The notes under the pieces are model-generated. The model was not told the origin of the DNA and searched no databases. It saw only the letters and a program-made list of their open reading frames with translations. DNA of 64,000 nucleotides from Curtobacterium flaccumfaciens pv. betae (GTDB lineage Bacteria; Actinomycetota; Actinomycetes; Actinomycetales; Microbacteriaceae). Shown here piece after piece: positions 26,455-33,486 of this stretch. The position numbers and the translations under genes were made by a program. The stretch is from the NCBI RefSeq assembly GCF_026241855.1, contig NZ_JAPJDC010000001.1, positions 2,356,001-2,420,000 of the forward strand, written 5' to 3'. Position 1 is the first letter of the stretch. Each line of letters opens with the position of its first letter.

Positions 26455-27851
26455 GCACGTACCCTGACGTCGTGACGAACACCTGGCCGCTGTCCCGCGG
26501 GACCGTCCCCGAGCGCGAGGCGTTCTCCTTCGGGGCCACCCTGCTGTTCGTGCTCTTCGCCGGGGACGCCGTCCCCAACACGCTCACGTGGGTGGGCGGG
26601 GCGGTCCTCTGGGCGCTCGTCGCCGCGTGGGGTGTCTCGATCCTGGTCCGGGCGCGTCCGCCGATCGTCCGGACGCCCTGGGCGCTCTGGTTCTTCCTGG
26701 GCTGGTGCCTGGTGTCGGTGGCGTGGTCGCACTGGCGTCTCGCGACGCTCGCCAGCATCACCGCGCAGGTGATCTGCGTCGCGGTGGCCTTCGCCGTCGC
26801 GTCCACCCTCACCTGGCGCCGGATCCTGGACGCGCTGAGCCTCGCCATGCGCTGGGTGCTGCTGGTCTCGCTGCTGTTCGAGGCGTTCGTGGCCGTGGTC
26901 GTGCGCCACCCGGTCGTGCCGGTCTGGACCGACTACGGCGACCGGGACATCCCGGACGCGTTCTACTTCTCGCGGGCCGAGCTCCTGACCGGCGGACGCA
27001 TCCAGGGTCTGCCCGGCAACGCGAACCTGCTCGCCATGGTTGCCCTGCTCGTCGCCATCGCCGTCGCCGTGCAGTTCGCCGAGGGGCGCATCCGGCGGAA
27101 CCGTGCCGTCGGCTGGCTGGTCCTGGCCGCCCTGGTGCTCGCCCTCACGCGGTCGTCCACCGTGCTCGTCGCGGCGCTCGTCGTCGTGGTCGTCCTCGTC
27201 GTCGCGCTGTGGATCCGGAGCGTCCCGACCGAGCGGCGGACCCCCAGGTACCTGGTCGTCCTGCTCGGGGCCGCGGTGGTCGCCGTGGTCTCGTCAGCGG
27301 CGAGCGGAGCCGTCTCGGAGCTACTCGGCAAGGGTGCCGACGCGACGGGCCGCGGGCAGATCTGGGACCGCGTCCTCGGCCTGGTCGATCAGCACCCGGT
27401 GCTCGGGTGGGGCTGGATCGGCTACTGGTGGCCGAGCATCCCGACGCTGGCCGACCTGGCGCACCGGAAGGGTGTGACCTACCTGCAGGCCCACGACGCG
27501 TACCTGGACGTGTGGATGCAGACGGGGTTGATCGGGCTGGTGCTGTTCGCCGTGTACGTCCTGACCACCCTGAACCGCTCGTGGTCGTCGGCGACCCGCA
27601 TCGGGTACGGGGCGACGCAGGTCCCACGGCCGTTCGACCCGGTGTCCCTGCTGCCGCTGCTCGTCGTCGTCGCACTGCTCGTGCAGTCCGTCGCCGAGTC
27701 CCGGTTGCTCTACCAGGGCAACTGGGTGCTGTTCGCCCTCATCGCGATCAAGACGCGCATCGTCCTGGTCGGCGAGGAACCCCACTCCACGGGCGACGGC
27801 CCACGCACACCGGCCGCACGACGCGAGTTCCGGCTGCCGACCGGGCGCTGA
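26451..27851 (+). CDS. O-antigen ligase/polymerase-like membrane protein (first copy)
   Basis: A 466-residue polytopic protein with about eleven hydrophobic segments and a Wzy_C/WaaL-type extracytoplasmic loop containing GRGQIWDRVLGLVDQHPVLGWGWIGYW-like sequence near residues 300-325. Members polymerise or transfer polyprenyl-linked glycans on the outer face of the membrane. The start overlaps the acyltransferase stop by 4 bases, indicating a two-gene unit for modification and ligation. Polymerase and ligase cannot be told apart from sequence alone. It ends 37 bases from the convergent membrane protein gene. Confidence 0.85.
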   Translation: MSTYPDVVTNTWPLSRGTVPEREAFSFGATLLFVLFAGDAVPNTLTWVGGAVLWALVAAWGVSILVRARPPIVRTPWALWFFLGWCLVSVAWSHWRLATLASITAQVICVAVAFAVASTLTWRRILDALSLAMRWVLLVSLLFEAFVAVVVRHPVVPVWTDYGDRDIPDAFYFSRAELLTGGRIQGLPGNANLLAMVALLVAIAVAVQFAEGRIRRNRAVGWLVLAALVLALTRSSTVLVAALVVVVVLVVALWIRSVPTERRTPRYLVVLLGAAVVAVVSSAASGAVSELLGKGADATGRGQIWDRVLGLVDQHPVLGWGWIGYWWPSIPTLADLAHRKGVTYLQAHDAYLDVWMQTGLIGLVLFAVYVLTTLNRSWSSATRIGYGATQVPRPFDPVSLLPLLVVVALLVQSVAESRLLYQGNWVLFALIAIKTRIVLVGEEPHSTGDGPRTPAARREFRLPTGR

Positions 27852-27888
27852 CCGCCTCCCCGGACACGGACCGAGCACACCGGGGCCG

Positions 27889-29256
27889 TCAGCGCTCGAG
27901 CAGTCGCGCGCACGGCACCCGTGCAAGCCACGGTGCTTTCCGGACGGCGACCGCACCCGTCGGGTCCCCGTCGCACGCCGCGACCGCCGCCGGGATCTGT
28001 GTCGCCCACACCGGACCATCGCTCCGGCGGGTCGGGCCCGGCCCGACGTTGCCCAGCGTGGCGACGACCACCACGGCGACGACGCACCAGCCGGTCAGGA
28101 GACGGACGAACCGGGTCGGCGACGAGCCCGAGGCCTTCCGCCTCGGCTGCTCCCCCAGCAGGACGCTCGCCGCGACGACTGCGCCGGCGAGCAGCAGCAG
28201 GCCGGACGCAGCGGCGTAGCGCAGCGGCGGGACGGCCGCGAGGGCCGCGGTCGGCGCCGCCCAGGGCTGCGCCTCGCCGCCGTTGGCGTACAGCGCCGCC
28301 CACCACAGGCCGCCGGACGCCACGGCGAGCGCCACGATCACCCACCGGGCTCGCCACTGCGCGACCACGACGGCGGCGACGAGCACGGCGGTCAGGAGCA
28401 GGACGGGGACGACCACGACGCCCCAGCCGTGCGTCACCACGGAGCGGACGGCGGCTCCGACGTCGGGGTTCCAGATCCCGGCGACCGGCTGCAGCACCCA
28501 GCCGGCGACCACGTCGGCGATCGTCGGCGAGCCCGCGGTGCGCGAACGGTGATCGGTGGCCGCCGTCACGATCTGTGCGACGCCTCCGGTCAGGGCGACC
28601 ACCGTGACCGGGACGGCGCGGGGCCACGCCCGGGCTCCGGACGGATCCCGTGGCGGCCACCACGCGAGTCCGAGGAGCGGGAGGAACAGCACCGCCTGCA
28701 GCTCGGAGAGGACGACGAGGCCGGTCAGGACGGCGACGACGGCGGAGCCCCACCAGGTCCGTGCCCGGTACGCGAGCAGCCACGGCACCGCGAACAGCAG
28801 GAACCAGTGGAGGTTCGCGGCGTTCCCGGCGATCTCGAACGGGGCGAGGGGCAGCAGGGCGGGCACCGCGGCGAGCAGCGCACGGAGCGGCCACTGCGGC
28901 ACGACCTCGCGGGACAGCACGAACACGGTCGCCGCCACAGCCCCGACGACCAGGCAGGCGCCGACCGACAGCGCCCGGGCGTACTCCTCGACGGGCACCG
29001 ACCAGGCGACGTCGACGAGCACCCGCGGCACGAGGTGCAGGTACCCGGCGTACGGGTGCAGGAGGGAGTCGACCGGGCCGAGGGCGAGGCGTTCCCGGAG
29101 GAACACACCGCCGTCCTCCGCCCACACGGTCCCCCGGGTCGCCGGACCGAGGCGCCACCACGTGAGCGCGGCCACGACCACGCCGACCACGAGTGCGGCG
29201 CCGACCGCGCCGAGGGCGTGGAACGGGCGGGAGATCGTGCTCGCGGGGCGCTGCAT
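27889..29256 (-). CDS. Polytopic membrane protein, probable GT-C-like glycosyltransferase
   Basis: Function not recognised. The 455 residues have about ten membrane segments and an early extracytoplasmic loop with WAEDGGVFLRERLALGP. The acidic pair in the first loop is the pattern of GT-C fold enzymes that use polyprenyl-phosphate sugars. The final segment (about 380-455) includes one more TM and a short extracytoplasmic tail with two cysteines (CDG and PCAR). The ATG at 29256 follows TAGCGT by 9 bases. It lies between two ligase-like genes, which supports a glycan role. The GT-C assignment is inference. Confidence 0.65.
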   Translation of the reverse strand: MQRPASTISRPFHALGAVGAALVVGVVVAALTWWRLGPATRGTVWAEDGGVFLRERLALGPVDSLLHPYAGYLHLVPRVLVDVAWSVPVEEYARALSVGACLVVGAVAATVFVLSREVVPQWPLRALLAAVPALLPLAPFEIAGNAANLHWFLLFAVPWLLAYRARTWWGSAVVAVLTGLVVLSELQAVLFLPLLGLAWWPPRDPSGARAWPRAVPVTVVALTGGVAQIVTAATDHRSRTAGSPTIADVVAGWVLQPVAGIWNPDVGAAVRSVVTHGWGVVVVPVLLLTAVLVAAVVVAQWRARWVIVALAVASGGLWWAALYANGGEAQPWAAPTAALAAVPPLRYAAASGLLLLAGAVVAASVLLGEQPRRKASGSSPTRFVRLLTGWCVVAVVVVATLGNVGPGPTRRSDGPVWATQIPAAVAACDGDPTGAVAVRKAPWLARVPCARLLER

Positions 29257-29271
29257 CGTCGGACGACGCTA
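29257..29271 (-). promoter_or_regulatory. Near-leaderless -10 for the membrane protein at 29256
   Basis: TAGCGT (29271-29266, minus strand) is followed by 9 bases and the ATG. It is back to back with the element at 29335. Confidence 0.4.
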
Positions 29272-29334
29272 GCCGGTTCATCACGGATCAGCGATATCGA
29301 CGCTCCGCGATGCCCGGCTCCGAGGTGCGTGCGC

Positions 29335-29346
29335 CAAGATGGTCGG
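29335..29346 (+). promoter_or_regulatory. Leaderless-type -10 for the second ligase-like gene
   Basis: CAAGAT (29335-29340) is followed by 6 bases and the GTG at 29347. No Shine-Dalgarno sequence is present. Confidence 0.4.
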
Positions 29347-30648
29347 GTGACGGACGGACGGTTGACGAAGCGTGTGCTCGCGCGCCGCTACCTCTCCGCG
29401 TGGGTCGGGTTCTCCGCCGGTGGACGGTTCAGCCAGGCGCTCGCGACGGTCATCGTCCTGTTCGCCTTCGGCCAGCCGACGGTCGAGGCGCTCGTCGGCC
29501 GTGCCGGGGTCTGGGCCGTGCTCGTCGCCCTCGTCGTCCTCGCCGGGCTCAGCCTGCTCGGCCAGCGCTACCGGATCGAGTGGCACGGGGTCCTCCCGCT
29601 GTCGCTCCTGGCCCTCGTCGGCTACTGCGCCCTGAGCGTGCTCTGGAGCGAGTACTCGTGGGTCGCCCTGCGGGGGCTCGTCAGCACCGTCTGCTTCATC
29701 GGCCTCGGCCTGTACCTGGCGCTCGGCCGCGACCTGGTGCAGCTCATCCGGGCGTCCGGCGACGCCTTCCGCATCCTGCTCGTCGCCGCGCTCGGCCTCG
29801 AGGTCCTGTCCGGGCTCGTCCTCGACCTGCCGATCCCCGCGTTCGGGATCCAGGGCACCATCGCCTACGGCGGCCCGATCCAGGGCATCGGCGGCACCCG
29901 CAACTTCATGGGGTTCATCGCGGCGATGGCCCTCGTCACCTTCGTCGTCGAGTTCCTCACCCGCTCGGTGACCACCTGGCGGGCGATCGGGTCCGTCGCC
30001 CTCGCCGTGATCGCGCTGATGCTGGTGCAGTCCCCCATCACCGGTCTGGCGATGATCGCCCTCGCGGTCACCGCCCTCGCACTGTGGTCGCTGCGGCACG
30101 CCCGCCCGACGACACGGCCCGTGGTCAACGGGGTCCTGGGCGGGACGGTGCTGCTCATGGTCGCCGTCGCCGTGCTCGCCCGGCACCGGGTCCTCGCCGA
30201 GATCGGCGCAGCGGGCGGTACCGCGACACGGCTCGACCTGTGGTCGCAGATCAGAGTGTTCATCGGCCAGTACCCGATCCAGGGCTGGGGCTGGGTGGGG
30301 ACCTGGCCCCAGGAGGCAGTCGTCCCGTACGTCACCTTCATCGACCCCGCCGGGCACCGGTTCACGTCCGGGCTGAACGCGTTCATCGACGCGTGGCTGC
30401 AGATCGGTCTCGCCGGCACGATCATCCTCGGGCTGACGGCCGTGCTCGCGTTCGCACGCGCGTGGGTGACGGCGACGACGTTCCCCGGCGTCGCCTACGT
30501 GTGGCCGGCCGCCGTCCTGGTGCTCCTCGCGGTCACCAGCACGGCGGAGAGCTACCTGCTGCACGGCGCGGGCCTGATGGTCTTCGTGGCCGTCCTCGTC
30601 ATCGCGGCACGACGTCGGTCGTGGCGTCGGCACCTGCCACGCACCTGA
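29347..30648 (+). CDS. O-antigen ligase/polymerase-like membrane protein (second copy)
   Basis: A 433-residue polytopic protein (about ten TMs) with the ligase-type loop RLDLWSQIRVFIGQYPIQG followed by WGWVGTWPQE near residues 298-325. The motif Q-x-P-x-x-GWGW-x-G-x-W is shared with the protein at 26451, but the rest differs widely, so these are distant paralogues and not a recent duplication. The GTG at 29347 is chosen from the -10-like CAAGAT 6 bases upstream. It ends 120 bases before the secreted repeat protein. Polymerase or ligase for a surface glycan. Confidence 0.85.
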   Translation: MTDGRLTKRVLARRYLSAWVGFSAGGRFSQALATVIVLFAFGQPTVEALVGRAGVWAVLVALVVLAGLSLLGQRYRIEWHGVLPLSLLALVGYCALSVLWSEYSWVALRGLVSTVCFIGLGLYLALGRDLVQLIRASGDAFRILLVAALGLEVLSGLVLDLPIPAFGIQGTIAYGGPIQGIGGTRNFMGFIAAMALVTFVVEFLTRSVTTWRAIGSVALAVIALMLVQSPITGLAMIALAVTALALWSLRHARPTTRPVVNGVLGGTVLLMVAVAVLARHRVLAEIGAAGGTATRLDLWSQIRVFIGQYPIQGWGWVGTWPQEAVVPYVTFIDPAGHRFTSGLNAFIDAWLQIGLAGTIILGLTAVLAFARAWVTATTFPGVAYVWPAAVLVLLAVTSTAESYLLHGAGLMVFVAVLVIAARRRSWRRHLPRT

Positions 30649-30715
30649 TCGCCGAGCCGTGTGCCGACGGACACACCACCGCGCCGTCGAACGCGCTCCC
30701 GTCACCGGGTGCCCC

Positions 30716-30721
30716 TAGACT
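30716..30721 (+). promoter_or_regulatory. Possible -10 for the secreted repeat protein
   Basis: TAGACT lies 48 bases before the ATG at 30769, which has its own AAGGAAG ribosome site. No convincing -35 is seen. Confidence 0.35.
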
Positions 30722-30768
30722 GCCCGGGACCGTCAGGGGGACGGTCCTCGTCGTCAAGGAAGCACCAC

Positions 30769-32631
30769 ATGCGCCTGCACCGCCGCCTCGCTCTCGTCCT
30801 GACCACAGCGCTCGTCGCCACCGGCGTCGCCGTCATCGCACCCGCGACGGCGGCCGACGCCGCAGCTCCGGCGACCGGTCGCTACACGCCGATCGACACG
30901 ACGCGCGTGTGGTCGGGCGCGCTCGGCACGACGCCGAAGGCCGTGAAGATCGCCGGTTCGGCCGGGGTGCCGACGAACGCGACCGCCGTCGTCGTCAACG
31001 TCGAGGTCGCGAAGCCGACGGCCGCCGGCTACGTGCGGGTGACGCCGGCCGGCAAGGACGCCACCGTGGCCACCCAGGACTTCGCGGCCGGCCAGACGAT
31101 CGCGAACCTCGTGACCGTCCGCCTGGTGAACGGGTCGATCCAGGCGAAGCTCTCAGCGGGCACCGCGAGCGGGTACTTCGACGTCGCCGGCTACTACGCC
31201 GACGGCGCCGGCGCGACGTACACCCCGCTGGACGCCGCCCGCGTGTTCAGTGGCCCGGTCGGCACCACCCCCGTCCCCGTGCCGCTCGCCGGCCGCGGCG
31301 GGATCCCCGCCGACGCCACGGCCGTCGCCGTCAACGTCGAGGTCAGTGGGCCGACGACGGCGGGCTACGTCCGGGTGACGCCCGCCGGGCAGGACCCGCA
31401 GGTCGTCACGCAGCTGTACTCGGCCGGGCAGTCGCTGTCGAACCTCGCCATCGTGAAGCTCGTCGGCGGTGCGGCGCAGGTGAAGCTCTCGAAGGGCTCG
31501 GGGACCGTCTTCATGGACGTCGCCGGGTACTACTCGAACGCGTCGACCGGTTCGGTGTTCGTGCCGATCGACACCACGCGCGCCTTCGCCGGAGCCGTGT
31601 CGACGACCGCGGGCACCGTCCGGCTCTCCGGCGTGGCCGGGGTCCCGGGCACCGCGACCGCCGTCGTCGCCAACGCCGAGGTCACGAAGCCCACGACGGC
31701 CGGGTACCTGCGCCTCACGCCGGCCGGACAGGACCCCCAGGTGGCGACGCAGCTGTTCGACGCCGGGCGGCCCGTCGCGAACCTCGTGATGGCCAAGGTC
31801 ACCGGGTCGAGCGTCGACCGCCGGGTGCAGGCCAAGGTCTCGCGCGGCGCGGCGCAGCTCCACCTCGACGTCGCCGGGTACTTCCTGGACGGCTCGAGCG
31901 GGACCGGCTTCGGCGCCGACGTCTCGTGGCCGCAGGGCGGGTCGCCGTCGGACTACCCCGTCGGCCAGGCGTTCGGGATCGTCGGTGTGAACGGTTCGCT
32001 GCCGAACCAGGACAACCCCTCGCTCGCCCCGCAGCTCGCGTGGGCAGCCGGGTCCACGGGCGGGACGTCGCAGCCTGCGACGCAGCTCTACGTGCTCGCC
32101 GCGAACCCCGGAAAGGCCGCGTCGGTCTGGCCGCGGACGAACCGCGACCCGGGTGGCACGACGGTCACGAACCCGTACGGCACCTGCACCGGCGGCTACG
32201 ACCAGGCGTGTTCCTTCATGTACGGCTACACCCGAGCGTACGAGGACACCCACACCCGTGGGGTCCCCAACCCGTCCTCCCACCGCTGGTGGATCGACGT
32301 CGAGACGGGGCTGTCCTGGCTGACGGCCGCCGACGCGAAGGACCACCAGACGCAGAACCGCGCGGACATCGAGGGCATGGTCGCCGCCCTGCGGGCCGCC
32401 GGGGTGTCCACCGTCGGCATCTACTCCACCGGGTACCAGTTCTCGCAGATCGTCGGCACCGTGCCGACGTCGTCGCCCCTGCGCGGACTGCCGAGCTGGC
32501 TCGCCGTCGGCGAGGACGGGGTGGCGGCCGCGCAGAAGGCGTGCTCCGGTGCCGGGCTGACCGCCGGCAGCCAGGTCCGGATGGTGCAGTACGTGGTCGA
32601 CGACCAGGACCGCGACGTCACCTGCGTCTGA
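30769..32631 (+). CDS. Secreted three-repeat protein with glycosidase-like C-terminal domain
   Basis: A 620-residue exported protein. The signal peptide (about 1-32) has MRLHRR, a hydrophobic core and a TAADAAA cleavage region. Three tandem repeats of about 112 residues follow (DNA 30883-31218, 31219-31557, 31558-31890), each with Y/F-x-P-I/L-D-x-x-R near the start, NVEV-x-x-PT-AGYVR in the middle and DVAGYY or DVAGYF at the end. The last 240 residues resemble GH25/DUF1906-type TIM-barrel glycosidases, with WWIDVETGLSW and VGIYSTGYQFSQIV. ATG at 30769 has AAGGAAG upstream. Probably wall- or glycan-bound; possible muramidase. The repeats are likely carbohydrate- or wall-binding, by inference. 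Confidence 0.8.
   Translation: MRLHRRLALVLTTALVATGVAVIAPATAADAAAPATGRYTPIDTTRVWSGALGTTPKAVKIAGSAGVPTNATAVVVNVEVAKPTAAGYVRVTPAGKDATVATQDFAAGQTIANLVTVRLVNGSIQAKLSAGTASGYFDVAGYYADGAGATYTPLDAARVFSGPVGTTPVPVPLAGRGGIPADATAVAVNVEVSGPTTAGYVRVTPAGQDPQVVTQLYSAGQSLSNLAIVKLVGGAAQVKLSKGSGTVFMDVAGYYSNASTGSVFVPIDTTRAFAGAVSTTAGTVRLSGVAGVPGTATAVVANAEVTKPTTAGYLRLTPAGQDPQVATQLFDAGRPVANLVMAKVTGSSVDRRVQAKVSRGAAQLHLDVAGYFLDGSSGTGFGADVSWPQGGSPSDYPVGQAFGIVGVNGSLPNQDNPSLAPQLAWAAGSTGGTSQPATQLYVLAANPGKAASVWPRTNRDPGGTTVTNPYGTCTGGYDQACSFMYGYTRAYEDTHTRGVPNPSSHRWWIDVETGLSWLTAADAKDHQTQNRADIEGMVAALRAAGVSTVGIYSTGYQFSQIVGTVPTSSPLRGLPSWLAVGEDGVAAAQKACSGAGLTAGSQVRMVQYVVDDQDRDVTCV
30883..31890 (+). repeat. Three in-frame repeats of about 336 bases
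   Basis: Units start at 30883, 31219 and 31558, spaced 336 and 339 bases (112 and 113 codons). The protein similarity is clear over the whole unit, the DNA similarity is partial, so the duplication is old. Confidence 0.8.
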
Positions 32632-32651
32632 GCCGCGACGAGCGCCGGACC

Positions 32652-32683
32652 GGAGGCGCGGTGCCCGCCCGCACCGCGCCTCC
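32652..32683. terminator. Strong hairpin between convergent genes
   Basis: A perfect 12-base stem, GGAGGCGCGGTG (32652-32663) with CACCGCGCCTCC (32672-32683), and an 8-base loop. It lies between the secreted repeat protein and the mannose synthase gene and could end transcription from both sides. Confidence 0.65.
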
Positions 32684-32739
32684 TGCCCGGCGACGTGCCG
32701 GGAAACCACCGTCGTGCGGCGGGCGGATCAGCCGTGCCG

Positions 32740-33486
32740 TCAGGCGCGCGGCCGGCGCCGGAAGCGGCGCTGGAGTCCCCACCGGGTGACGCGGACCATG
32801 GCCTCGACGACGACCGAACGGCTCATCTTCGAGACCCCGTGCACACGATCGCGGAACCGGATCGGCACCTCGACGATCCGTCCGCCCAGGTCGTCGACCC
32901 GCAGGGTCATGTCGATCTGGAAGCAGTAACCCTTCGAGTCCACCGTGTCGAGGTCGATGCGCGCGAGCGACTCGGCCCGGTAGGCGCGGAAGCCCGCCGT
33001 GACGTCCCGCACGGCGACGCCGAGCAGGATCCGGGCGTAGGTGTTCGCGCTCCGGCTCAGCGCCTGCCGCGACAGCGGCCAGTCCACCGCCGACCCGCCC
33101 GGGACCCAGCGTGACCCGATCGCGAGGGCGACCGACTCGTCGTCGCGGACGGCGTCGAGCAACGCGGGCAGCCGGTCGGCGGGGTGCGAGCCGTCGGCGT
33201 CCATCTCGACGAGCAGCGGGTACTCGCGCTCGAGTCCCCACCGGAACCCGGCGACGTAGGCGGTGCCCAGGCCGAGCTTGCCGCTGCGCTCGACCAGGTG
33301 CACCCGCGGGTCCGTCGAAGCGATGTCGCGGACCACCCCGGCCGTGCCGTCGGGGCTGCCGTCGTCGACCACCAGGACGTGCGCCGTCGGCACCGCCCGG
33401 AGCACGGCGGCCGTGACCGCACGGACGTTCTCGGCCTCGTCGTACGTCGGGACGACGACGAGGGCCGAGGCCGGTGCCGGCGTCAC
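32740..33486 (-). CDS. Polyprenol monophosphomannose synthase (GT2)
   Basis: A 248-residue soluble GT2 enzyme that transfers mannose from GDP-mannose to polyprenyl phosphate, making the donor for membrane mannosyltransferases. DDGSPDGT (about 41-48) and LVEMDADGSHP (about 90-100) are the nucleotide and metal motifs. ITAGFRAY-like sequence (VTAGFRAYRAESLARI) and GYCFQIDMT are typical of Dpm1/Ppm1. No TM segments are present, as in the stand-alone bacterial forms. The GTG at 33486 overlaps the stop of the upstream glycosyltransferase (GTGA), giving a two-gene unit. Function links to manA. Confidence 0.9.
   Translation of the reverse strand: MTPAPASALVVVPTYDEAENVRAVTAAVLRAVPTAHVLVVDDGSPDGTAGVVRDIASTDPRVHLVERSGKLGLGTAYVAGFRWGLEREYPLLVEMDADGSHPADRLPALLDAVRDDESVALAIGSRWVPGGSAVDWPLSRQALSRSANTYARILLGVAVRDVTAGFRAYRAESLARIDLDTVDSKGYCFQIDMTLRVDDLGGRIVEVPIRFRDRVHGVSKMSRSVVVEAMVRVTRWGLQRRFRRRPRA

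Noticed and set aside
27858..27885. CCCCGG/CCGGGG 6-base stem between convergent genes
   Set aside because: Stems this short are expected by chance at this GC content.
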